A stretch of 5,593 nt of DNA from DATLCI01 sp046714215 (GTDB lineage: Bacteria; Acidobacteriota; Terriglobia; Terriglobales; Acidobacteriaceae): positions 1 to 5,593 of the forward strand of contig JBKKBM010000087.1 of assembly GCA_046714215.1 (NCBI GenBank), in the 5' to 3' direction. Numbering within the stretch: position 1 is the first letter of the stretch; each line of letters begins with the position of its first letter. Position numbers and translations under genes: made by a program. Of this stretch, positions 1 to 5,593 are shown in pieces. Below the pieces are notes generated by a model that saw nothing but the letters and a program-made list of their open reading frames with translations, did not search any database and was not told the DNA's origin.

Positions 1-239
1 AGATTGAAGCGGAGAAGCAGGATCGGCCGGTGCGCGATGGCGAAATAAGAACTGCTTGCGAGCAAGCCTGTCCTTCGCGCGCCATCGTCTTTGGCGACAT
101 CAACGATAAGAACAGCGTCGTCTCGAAGTGGAAGGCGGACGAGCGCAACTACGCGCTGCTTGGCGAATTGAACACGCGTCCGCGGACCACTTATCTCGCG
201 TCGCTGCGAAATCCGAATCCGGAGATGGAGAAGGCTTGA
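1..239 (+). CDS. actB: Alternative Complex III iron-sulfur subunit ActB, C-terminal end (partial)
   Basis: This is the last 79 codons or so of a gene that begins before the window; the reading frame is open from base 3 and ends at TGA 237-239. The visible protein carries a CEQACP motif (Cys codons at 57-59 and 69-71) followed by SRAIVFGD. This is the hallmark of the last ferredoxin-like [Fe-S] motif in the NrfC/PsrB-like C-terminal domain of ActB. The ending, rich in Tyr-Leu-Ala and Arg-Asn-Pro-Asn-Pro, also matches what I know of ActB C-termini. In the family, ActB is a large peripheral protein that fuses a cofactor-less molybdopterin-oxidoreductase-like domain to a four-cluster Fe-S domain, and it takes electrons from quinol oxidised at ActC. 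The large N-terminal part is not in the window. A stand-alone NrfC-like ferredoxin is the main alternative, but the directly following actCDEF genes make ActB much more likely. Confidence 0.92.
   Translation, partial: IEAEKQDRPVRDGEIRTACEQACPSRAIVFGDINDKNSVVSKWKADERNYALLGELNTRPRTTYLASLRNPNPEMEKA
227..234 (+). promoter_or_regulatory. Ribosome binding site of actC
   Basis: A GGAGAAGG stretch inside the last codons of actB ends 7 nt before ATG 242. It decides the start of actC: the frame is open farther upstream, but GTG codons there lie deep inside actB. Confidence 0.7.
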
Positions 240-241
240 GC

Positions 242-1633
242 ATGGAGCCGCTGAAGGAGAGCGTCGAACTCACGCCTGCCGAGCAGAAAGACACGCAGGT
301 CATCGAGCCCGGCCATACCTTCTCCACCGTCACCGACAAGATCAGCACGATCGTGCTGACGAAGAAGACGCCGTTTGGCTGGTTTATCGCATTCGCGTTT
401 TCGTTCAGCTTGCTGATGGTGCTGCTGTACGCGGTAGGAGTCCTGTTTCTGCGGGGTATCGGCATCTGGGGAGTCAACGTGCCCGTCGGCTGGGGCTTCG
501 CCATCATCAATTTTGTGTGGTGGATCGGTATCGGGCACGCGGGCACGCTGATCTCGGCGATCTTGCTGCTGTTCAAGCAGAGCTGGCGCACGTCAATCAA
601 CCGCTTTGCCGAAGCGATGACGCTCTTCGCGGTGGTTTGCGCGGGCATGTTCCCGCTGATCCATACGGGGCGTCCGTGGCTGGCGGCGTACTGGCTGCTG
701 CCGTATCCCAACAGCATGGGCCTGTGGCCGCAGTTCCGCAGTCCGCTCATCTGGGACGTGTTCGCGGTCTCGACGTACTTAACCGTCTCGCTGTTGTTCT
801 GGTACACCGGACTGATCCCCGACGTGGCCACCTTCCGCGATAAGGCGAAGAATCCGGTCGCGAAATTCATTTATGGACTCATGGCGATGGGCTGGCGCGG
901 GTCCGCGCGGCACTGGCACCGCTATGAGACGGCGTACTTGCTGCTCGCGGGACTTTCAACGCCGCTCGTGCTCTCCGTGCACACCGTGGTGAGCTGGGAC
1001 TTCGCCGTGTCGGTGATCCCAGGCTGGCACGCGACCATCTTCCCGCCGTATTTCGTTGCGGGCGCGATTTATTCCGGTTTTGCGATGGTGTTGACGCTGG
1101 CCATTCCCATCCGTGCCGCCTACAACATGCAGGACTTCATCACCGACCGCCACCTCAACAATATGGCGAAGGTGATGCTGGCGACGGGGCTGATGGTGGG
1201 CTACGGCTACCTGACCGAAGCGTTCTTCGGTTGGTACAGCGCTAACCAATATGAAGCATTCATGATCAAGAACCGGGCGTTCGGTCCCTACGCGCCGACG
1301 TATTGGGCGCTGATCTTCTGCAACCTGATCACGCCGCAATTCCTATGGTTCAAGAAGGTGCGCGCAAATGTGCCCGTCCTCTTCGTGATCGCGCTGATCG
1401 TGAACGTGGGTATGTGGCTGGAGCGGTTCGTGATCGTCGTGACCAGTCTGCATCGCGACTACGTGCCGTCGTCCTGGGGACTCTATCACCCGACGGTGTG
1501 GGATTGGGCGACGTATCTCGGGACCATCGGGCTGTTTGTGTCGCTGATGTTCCTGTTCATCCGCGTGTTGCCGATGATCTCGATCTTCGAAATACGGACG
1601 TTGTTGCCGCAGGCGAAGGTGAAGCCAGAATGA
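242..1633 (+). CDS. actC: Alternative Complex III membrane subunit ActC (NrfD/PsrC-like quinol oxidoreductase)
   Basis: This 463-residue polytopic membrane protein of the NrfD/polysulfide reductase PsrC family is the quinol-oxidising subunit of ACIII. It has a soluble N-terminus of about 45 residues followed by roughly ten hydrophobic helices, including about 48-70, 84-112, 125-141, 170-190, 230-250, 268-290, 310-330, 352-370, 376-400 and 421-441. Recognisable family blocks are GIGHAGTLISAILLLF (97-112), HTGRPW (141-146), WLLPYPN (151-157) and ERFVIVVTSLHRDYVPSSW (394-412). Polar residues within the helices (His141, Asp172, Glu394, Arg395) are candidates for the quinol pocket and proton path by analogy with solved ACIII structures; I infer this rather than align it. 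The start at ATG 242 lies 2 nt after the actB stop and has a good ribosome binding site. The stop overlaps the actD start (ATGA). ActB, ActD, ActE and ActF as neighbours exclude a polysulfide or nitrite reductase role. Confidence 0.96.
   Translation: MEPLKESVELTPAEQKDTQVIEPGHTFSTVTDKISTIVLTKKTPFGWFIAFAFSFSLLMVLLYAVGVLFLRGIGIWGVNVPVGWGFAIINFVWWIGIGHAGTLISAILLLFKQSWRTSINRFAEAMTLFAVVCAGMFPLIHTGRPWLAAYWLLPYPNSMGLWPQFRSPLIWDVFAVSTYLTVSLLFWYTGLIPDVATFRDKAKNPVAKFIYGLMAMGWRGSARHWHRYETAYLLLAGLSTPLVLSVHTVVSWDFAVSVIPGWHATIFPPYFVAGAIYSGFAMVLTLAIPIRAAYNMQDFITDRHLNNMAKVMLATGLMVGYGYLTEAFFGWYSANQYEAFMIKNRAFGPYAPTYWALIFCNLITPQFLWFKKVRANVPVLFVIALIVNVGMWLERFVIVVTSLHRDYVPSSWGLYHPTVWDWATYLGTIGLFVSLMFLFIRVLPMISIFEIRTLLPQAKVKPE
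1616..1622 (+). promoter_or_regulatory. Ribosome binding site of actD
   Basis: AAGGTGA near the 3' end of actC lies 7 nt before the actD ATG at 1630. It supports that start over a longer frame-1 reading that would run deep into actC. Confidence 0.6.
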
Positions 1634-2169
1634 AGCCGCAAGGCACATACGGAGTGATGGCGGAGTTCGACTCGGCCCATGAACTGGTGAAAGCCAGCCG
1701 GCGTGCCTATGCCGAGGGCTACCGCAAGATGGACGCGTATTCTCCATTCCCCATTGAGGCGCTGGATGAAGCGCTGGGGATACCGCACACCATCCTGCCG
1801 TGGATCGTTTTCGCCGGTGGACTCCTGGGCGGCTTGGCGGGCTACGGGCTGCAGTACTGGACGCAGGTGATCGAATATCCCCTGGTCATCGGCGGCAAGC
1901 CCTTCCATTCCTGGCCGAACTTCATCCCGGTGTGGTTTGAGACCACAGTGCTGGGGGCGGCGTTGGCGGCGGTGGTGTGCATGCTGGCATTGAATGGATT
2001 GCCGCAGCCGTATCACCCGGTGTTTAACGTCGAAAGTTTTCTGGACCACGCGCAGAAAGATAAGTTCTTCCTCTGCCTAGAGTCGCAGGACCCGAAGTTC
2101 AAGCTGGAAGAAAGCAAGAACTTCTTGCAGAGTCTGGGTCCGGCGGCGGTGTGGGAGGTGCCCAATTAG
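1630..2169 (+). CDS. actD: Alternative Complex III subunit ActD (DUF3341 family)
   Basis: This 179-residue protein matches ActD/DUF3341 in length and architecture. A soluble N-terminal part (GTYGVMAEFDSAHELVKA, residues 5-22, then YRKMDAYSPFPIEALDEALG) is followed by two transmembrane helices at about 56-78 and 103-124. These are joined by a loop with WPNFIPVWFE (95-104). A soluble C-terminal segment (about 125-179) starts with LPQPYHPVFN. In ACIII structures ActD is a structural subunit with two helices packing beside the NrfD-like core; it binds no known cofactor, and its exact role is unsettled. The ATG at 1630 overlaps the actC stop by 4 nt (ATGA), typical of translational coupling. The gene ends with TAG at 2167-2169. 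I see no frameshift or missing segment. Confidence 0.95.
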   Translation: MKPQGTYGVMAEFDSAHELVKASRRAYAEGYRKMDAYSPFPIEALDEALGIPHTILPWIVFAGGLLGGLAGYGLQYWTQVIEYPLVIGGKPFHSWPNFIPVWFETTVLGAALAAVVCMLALNGLPQPYHPVFNVESFLDHAQKDKFFLCLESQDPKFKLEESKNFLQSLGPAAVWEVPN

Positions 2170-2191
2170 CGCGCCTACCAAAAAAGATTTC

Positions 2192-2896
2192 ATGAGCAAG
2201 ATGAACAGACCGATCGCGCTGAGCCTGGGGATGATGGCGCTCGTCATGGTCATGGCCGGATGCCGGCAAGACATGCACGACCAGCCCAAGTACATTCCGC
2301 TGCGCGGGAGCACGTTCTACGCTGATGGGCGAGGCTCGCGTATGCCAGTGGCGAACACCGTGGCGCGCGGCAACTTACGCGAAGACCAGTATTACTACAC
2401 CGGCAAGATCAACGGACTGGCGGCCAACCAGTTGCCCGACCGCCTGTTGAAGGAAGATTTCAAGTCTATGGGTGAGCTGTTGGCGCGCGGCCAGAATCGC
2501 TATCAGGTCTATTGCACGCCGTGCCACTCACGCGTAGGCGATGGTAACGGGATGGTCACGCAACGCGCCGGGAACACGGGCGCGACCTCGGCGTTCCGGC
2601 CGCCGTCGTATCACGAAGACCGCATTAAGAAGATGCCGCTGGGACATTTCTACGACGTGATGACGAACGGCTTTGGCGTGATGTTGAACTACTCCGCGCA
2701 GATCAACCCGCGCGATCGCTGGGCCATCGCGGCATATATTCGCGCGCTGCAATTGAGTCAGGATGCGAAGCTGAGCGACGTTCCGGAAGCGGAGCGCGAC
2801 AAGATCCAGACGTTAGGAACATCACCTAATCCGCAGGCGGGCGCGGGAAGCCATACGACGCAAGATAAAGAAAAACAGGAGGGCGTGCGCAAATGA
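2192..2896 (+). CDS. actE: Alternative Complex III monoheme cytochrome c subunit ActE (probable lipoprotein)
   Basis: This 234-residue exported c-type cytochrome carries a single heme motif, CTPCH (residues 108-112), in the context YQVYCTPCHSRVGDGNGMV. Downstream methionines Met148 (KKMPLGHFYDVM) and Met164 (GFGVMLNYS) are candidates for the sixth heme ligand; the GFGVM position fits the family better. The N-terminus is a lipoprotein-type signal: Lys/Arg near the start, a Met/Leu/Val-rich core, then MAGC with the acceptor Cys at residue 24, so the protein is probably lipid-anchored on the outer face of the inner membrane. The C-terminal 25 residues are hydrophilic and probably disordered. In ACIII, ActE passes electrons onward from the complex to an acceptor such as a cytochrome c domain of an oxidase. 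It follows actD after 22 nt and overlaps actF by 4 nt. The start lacks a clear Shine-Dalgarno sequence; ATG 2201 (Met4) is an alternative that would keep the signal sequence. Confidence 0.94.
   Translation: MSKMNRPIALSLGMMALVMVMAGCRQDMHDQPKYIPLRGSTFYADGRGSRMPVANTVARGNLREDQYYYTGKINGLAANQLPDRLLKEDFKSMGELLARGQNRYQVYCTPCHSRVGDGNGMVTQRAGNTGATSAFRPPSYHEDRIKKMPLGHFYDVMTNGFGVMLNYSAQINPRDRWAIAAYIRALQLSQDAKLSDVPEAERDKIQTLGTSPNPQAGAGSHTTQDKEKQEGVRK
2877..2883 (+). promoter_or_regulatory. Strong ribosome binding site of actF
   Basis: AGGAGGG, close to the ideal anti-16S complement, lies 9 nt before ATG 2893 within the last codons of actE. It is the strongest ribosome binding site I see in the window and fixes the actF start at the ATGA overlap. 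Confidence 0.8.
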
Positions 2897-4200
2897 GCGT
2901 CAGTCACGACAGCCACGCCTCGCTTCCTGTTCACGTGACGCCGGAGTACGTGGCCGCTCCGTGGTGGGCGGACCATATGCGGAAGCGGTGGTCGGTGGTC
3001 GCGGGCATCGCCACGGCGCTCGCCATCGTGGGCGCGGTGATGGCGATGCAGGCGGGCACGTTCGAGGCCAAGAACCATTTTCTGCGCGCGTACCTCGTGG
3101 GCTTCATGTTTTGCTTCGGCCTGACCACGGGCAGCATGGCCCTGCTGATGTTGCAGCATGTGACCGGCGGCAAGTGGGGGCTGGTCATCCGCCGCCAGCT
3201 CGAAGCGGGCACGCGCAACTTACCCGTGCTGGCGCTGATGTTCATCCCGATAGCGCTGGGGCTGGGGTATCTGTATCCGTGGGCGGGGATGATGGAGTTG
3301 AGCTTCCACGGCAAGCACGCGTTGCATGTGCGGCATGAATATCTGAATCCGACGATGTTCATCGGTCGCGCCGTCCTCTATTTCCTGGGTTGGGGCATCT
3401 TCATCTACATCTTCAATAAATGGTCACCGTTGCAGGACAAGCCGCAGGCCTCGCCGGAAGAGGCGAACCGTCTGCGACTGCGCTTCATGCGCCTGGGCGG
3501 AGGCGGCTTGCTCTTCTACGCGATCACCGTCTCGCTGGCGGCCATTGATTGGGTGATGTCGCTGGATCCGGTGTGGTACTCCACCATCTGGGGCATGCTG
3601 TACATGGCGGGGCAGGCGCTGCTAACGATGGCATTCATGATCGTGGTGCTGGTGGGACTGGCGCGCTACGAGCCCATGAAGAGCCTGCTGCGCAAGACCG
3701 AATTGCATGACAACGGCAAGCTGCTGCTGGCCTTCGTGATGCTCTACACCTATCTTTCGTTCTCGCAGTTCATCATCATCTGGTCCGGCAACCTGACGGA
3801 AGAGATCCCGTGGTATCTGGCACGCATCCGCGGAGGCTGGCGCCCGATGATCATCTTCCTGTTCCTGTTCCACTTCGTGTTGCCGTTCCTGCTGTTGTTG
3901 AACCGGAACTTGAAGAAGCATGGTCCGCGGCTGGCCGCAGTCGCCCTGCTCATCATTTTTGTCCGTTACGTCGACCTGTTCTGGCACATCGTACCCAACT
4001 TTGAGGACGCCCGCGGTTGGGCGCCGCAAGGCGAAAAAGTCGGACACTTTTTCCTGACGCCGTGGGACATCATCGTGCCCGTGGCCATGGCGTCGATCTG
4101 GATCGCACTCTTTTTCTACAACCTGACGAAGAGACCGCTGATCCCGGTGTATCACCCGTTAGTACCGGAGATATTGGAGCCGCAACATGGAGCACATTAA
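2893..4200 (+). CDS. actF: Alternative Complex III second membrane subunit ActF (NrfD-like quinol:cytochrome c oxidoreductase subunit)
   Basis: This 435-residue polytopic membrane protein is distantly related to ActC and NrfD. I count ten hydrophobic helices at about 33-52, 63-87, 109-128, 156-176, 203-220, 230-257, 276-296, 316-337, 345-368 and 390-410. Family-typical stretches are FLRAYLVGFMFCFGLTTGSM (63-82), AIDWVMSLDPVWYSTIWG (217-234), LSFSQFIIIWSGNLTEEIPW (288-307) and RYVDLFWHIVPNF (358-370). In the family, ActF forms the second half of the pseudo-symmetric membrane core. Structures place the quinol site in ActC, so a role for ActF in proton translocation or structure is suggested but not proven. 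The N-terminal 30 residues are His-rich and soluble. The start at 2893 has an excellent ribosome binding site and overlaps the actE stop. The 3' end overlaps the next gene by 14 nt. Confidence 0.96.
   Translation: MSVSHDSHASLPVHVTPEYVAAPWWADHMRKRWSVVAGIATALAIVGAVMAMQAGTFEAKNHFLRAYLVGFMFCFGLTTGSMALLMLQHVTGGKWGLVIRRQLEAGTRNLPVLALMFIPIALGLGYLYPWAGMMELSFHGKHALHVRHEYLNPTMFIGRAVLYFLGWGIFIYIFNKWSPLQDKPQASPEEANRLRLRFMRLGGGGLLFYAITVSLAAIDWVMSLDPVWYSTIWGMLYMAGQALLTMAFMIVVLVGLARYEPMKSLLRKTELHDNGKLLLAFVMLYTYLSFSQFIIIWSGNLTEEIPWYLARIRGGWRPMIIFLFLFHFVLPFLLLLNRNLKKHGPRLAAVALLIIFVRYVDLFWHIVPNFEDARGWAPQGEKVGHFFLTPWDIIVPVAMASIWIALFFYNLTKRPLIPVYHPLVPEILEPQHGAH
4176..4179 (+). promoter_or_regulatory. Ribosome binding site of the gene starting at 4187
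   Basis: GGAG lies 7 nt before ATG 4187, inside the end of actF. It supports a start that overlaps actF by 14 nt. Confidence 0.6.
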
Positions 4201-4750
4201 ATCGCAGAGCCAGGGACTGGTCACCAGTGACCGCGACCATGGCCACGAAGAGAGCGACATCAACGTCAAAGCCATCTTTGGCTTTGCCTTGTTCCTCTTG
4301 ATCGGCGGCATTGTTGCCCATGTGGGGCTGTGGGGCATGTATATCTACCTGGACAAGATGTCGGAGAAGCGCGATGAAGGTGTGACCACGCCCGTGCAGA
4401 TCCAGATGGAGGCGCAGCGGCCCCAGGCTACGGAAAAGAAGTTAGCGCAATCCGGGCAGGTGGGCGAGAAGCACGCGGAGACCTCGAAGGAAGTATTGCA
4501 GCGCTTGCAGGCAGAGTTCCCGTCGCCGCGACTGCAGGACGACAACACGCGCGAATTGAAGATGATGCGGGCGAATGAGGACAAAGTGTTGCAGGGCTAT
4601 ACGTGGATCGATAAGAACAGCGGCGCAGTCCGTATCCCGGTGTCGCGCGCGATGGAAGTGCTAGCCGAGCGCGGATTGCCGAATGTCGCCGGCGAGACGC
4701 CGCAAAGCAAGGCCGCAGTCGCGAAACCGGCAGCTCCGGCACGGCAGTAA
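4187..4750 (+). CDS. Uncharacterised single-pass membrane protein of the ACIII-SCO cluster
   Basis: I do not recognise a named family for this 187-residue protein. Residues 1-28 are hydrophilic and charged (SDRDHGHEESD), and one transmembrane helix spans about 29-55. A charged, Gln/Lys/Glu-rich linker covers about 56-110. A patterned C-terminal segment follows at about 113-165: SPRLQ, then RELKMMRANED, then YTWIDKNSGAVRIPVSRAM and LAERGLP. The tail (about 168-187) is Ala/Pro-rich. The N-terminus is probably cytoplasmic and the C-terminal segment periplasmic, because no cleavable signal is visible. I recall similar W-[VI]-D-x(3)-G-x-V-x-IP-x(3)-AM segments in unnamed proteins near SCO and oxidase genes, but did not check this. 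Its place directly after actF is where Rhodothermus marinus encodes ActG, so an accessory ACIII subunit is possible; an oxidase assembly factor linked to SCO is equally plausible. There is no heme, Fe-S or copper motif, and no cysteine at all. Confidence 0.9.
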   Translation: MEHIKSQSQGLVTSDRDHGHEESDINVKAIFGFALFLLIGGIVAHVGLWGMYIYLDKMSEKRDEGVTTPVQIQMEAQRPQATEKKLAQSGQVGEKHAETSKEVLQRLQAEFPSPRLQDDNTRELKMMRANEDKVLQGYTWIDKNSGAVRIPVSRAMEVLAERGLPNVAGETPQSKAAVAKPAAPARQ

Positions 4751-4794
4751 GTTTTTGCAGTATGAAACTTGCGTCAAGGAAGTGTAGGTAAGTA
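4751..4794 (+). other. Short intergenic gap before sco with a nine-codon reading frame
   Basis: This 44-nt gap is the longest non-coding stretch in the window. It contains a tiny frame, ATG 4762 to TAA 4789-4791, of nine sense codons, in the same frame as sco and ending 3 nt before its GTG start. AGGA (4777-4780) and AGG (4786-4788) are the only Shine-Dalgarno-like bases for sco. I see no hairpin or T-run that would make a terminator, so read-through from the act genes into sco is likely. Confidence 0.5.
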
Positions 4795-5593
4795 GTGAAC
4801 GTCAGGCCATATCAGATATTCGCAGGCGTCGCGTTCTACGCCATGTTCTCCTTCGCCGCGCTTTGGGCGCAGGCGACAGGAGACATGCGCAAAGGCGAAG
4901 ATCTGCGGCCGACGAACACGCGGCCGTCGGTGCTGGAAAAAGTCGGGATTGACCAGCGGCTCGGCCAGATGGTGCCGCTGGATGCGAAGTTCCGCGACGA
5001 GTTAGGGCGGGAAGTGAAGCTGGGTGATTACTTCCATAAGCGTCCGGTATTGCTGGCGCTGGTGTATTACGACTGTCCCATGCTGTGCACGCAGGTGTTG
5101 AACGGGCTGACCAGTGCGTTGGGCGTGCTGAAGTTCAACGCCGGACAAGAATTTGATGTGGTGGCCGTGAGTTTTGATCCGCGGGAGACGCCGCAACTGG
5201 CCGCAGCGAAAAAGCAGGTCTACCTGAATCGCTACAAGCGGCAGGGTGCTGATCAGGGTTGGCATTTTTTGACGGGCAGCCAGAAATCGATCACGGCGCT
5301 GACCGAAGCTGCTGGCTTCCGTTACGTGTGGGACGAGAAGACGAGCCAGTTCGCGCATGGCAGCGCGGTGATGCTGCTCACGCCCGAAGGCAAACTGGCC
5401 CAGTATTACTACGGCATCGAGTATTCGCCCAAGGACATGCGCCTGGGCATGATCGAAGCGTCGAATGAAAGGATCGGGAACGTGGTGGACCAGGTCATCC
5501 TGTACTGTTTCCACTACGATCCCACCACCGGGAAGTATGGAGCGGTGGCGATGAATCTGATCAGGGCAGGGGGTGTCCTGACGGTGCTGCTGC
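4795..5593 (+). CDS. SCO1/SenC/PrrC family copper chaperone for cytochrome c oxidase assembly (3' end outside window)
   Basis: The frame is open from GTG 4795 to the window end, giving 266 complete codons without a stop. It is a thioredoxin-fold SCO protein: YYDCPMLC holds the copper-binding CxxxC (Cys94, Cys98), VAVSFDPRETP (about 123-133) is the usual SCO strand, and FAHGSAVMLLTPEGKL supplies the third ligand, His188. The family binds copper and reduces or metallates the CuA site of oxidase subunit II on the periplasmic side. The N-terminus is a likely signal peptide (Arg4, hydrophobic 8-24, AQA near 25-27). After the SCO fold there is an extension, with CFHYDPTTGKYG at about 238-249 and then a hydrophobic run (AGGVLTVLLL) that may begin a C-terminal membrane helix cut by the window edge. 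GTG is the first possible start after the in-frame TAA 4789-4791. Starting at ATG 4843 would remove most of the signal peptide, so GTG is preferred. Confidence 0.94.
   Translation, partial: MNVRPYQIFAGVAFYAMFSFAALWAQATGDMRKGEDLRPTNTRPSVLEKVGIDQRLGQMVPLDAKFRDELGREVKLGDYFHKRPVLLALVYYDCPMLCTQVLNGLTSALGVLKFNAGQEFDVVAVSFDPRETPQLAAAKKQVYLNRYKRQGADQGWHFLTGSQKSITALTEAAGFRYVWDEKTSQFAHGSAVMLLTPEGKLAQYYYGIEYSPKDMRLGMIEASNERIGNVVDQVILYCFHYDPTTGKYGAVAMNLIRAGGVLTVLL

Noticed and set aside
128..241. A longer actC beginning at GTG 128.
   Set aside because: It would overlap actB by 112 nt and add a hydrophilic extension not expected in ActC. ATG 242 has a ribosome binding site and follows the actB stop by 2 nt.
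100..870. A 256-codon open frame on the reverse strand opposite actB/actC.
   Set aside because: It has no recognisable domain and lies opposite an unmistakable actC. Long antisense frames are common opposite GC-rich genes with strong third-position bias.
1303..1629. A longer actD beginning far inside actC.
   Set aside because: The added stretch is an Arg/Asp/Val-rich out-of-frame reading of actC. The DUF3341-like sequence begins at ATG 1630.
242..1633. Polysulfide reductase PsrC or nitrite reductase NrfD instead of ActC.
   Set aside because: The family fold is shared, but the adjacent ActB-type Fe-S end, DUF3341 protein, monoheme lipoprotein and second NrfD-like protein are specific to Alternative Complex III.
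3622..4155. A reverse-strand frame of 177 codons rich in Gln, His, Asp and Arg, opposite actF.
   Set aside because: Its composition is what the antisense of hydrophobic membrane codons produces. It has no plausible start context or domain.
5002..5514. A 170-codon reverse-strand frame near the right end.
   Set aside because: It lies opposite the SCO gene, whose CxxxC, DP and His motifs are all in the + strand frame. The reverse product shows no known domain.

Overview
The window is a compact, one-directional operon segment encoding most of an Alternative Complex III (ACIII) respiratory module, followed by a cytochrome oxidase maturation gene. ACIII is a quinol:electron-acceptor oxidoreductase that replaces the cytochrome bc1 complex in many bacteria. 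The order is actB (3' end only), actC, actD, actE, actF, an unnamed single-pass membrane protein gene, then a SCO/SenC copper-chaperone gene that runs off the right edge. All genes are on the + strand. Base composition is GC-rich (roughly 60% by eye) and even across the window, with no sign of recent insertion. The gene order, the protein sequences and the pairing of ACIII with a SCO protein resemble Acidobacteriota (Terriglobia/Koribacter-like). That assignment rests on general resemblance and was not tested by a search.

Layout: 1-239 is the C-terminus of the iron-sulfur subunit ActB, including its last CxxxCP cluster motif. 242-1633 is ActC, the NrfD-like quinol-oxidising membrane subunit. 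1630-2169 is ActD, a two-helix DUF3341 protein. 2192-2896 is ActE, a probable lipoprotein with one c-type heme. 2893-4200 is ActF, the second ten-helix membrane subunit. 4187-4750 is an uncharacterised membrane-anchored protein with a strongly patterned C-terminal segment. 4795 to the end is a SCO1/SenC protein starting at GTG. Junctions are tight: 2-nt gap, 4-nt overlap, 22-nt gap, 4-nt overlap, 14-nt overlap and 44-nt gap. This supports one polycistronic, translationally coupled unit. No promoter, terminator, RNA gene, mobile element, repeat or CRISPR array was recognised.

How the genes work together (established for the family, inferred here): ActC with the Fe-S subunit ActB oxidises menaquinol or ubiquinol. 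Electrons pass through Fe-S clusters and hemes (ActA, presumably upstream, and ActE) to a terminal oxidase. The SCO protein helps load copper into that oxidase, whose genes probably follow to the right. The core is a known system. The least described item is the 187-residue protein between actF and sco, a candidate accessory subunit or assembly factor.
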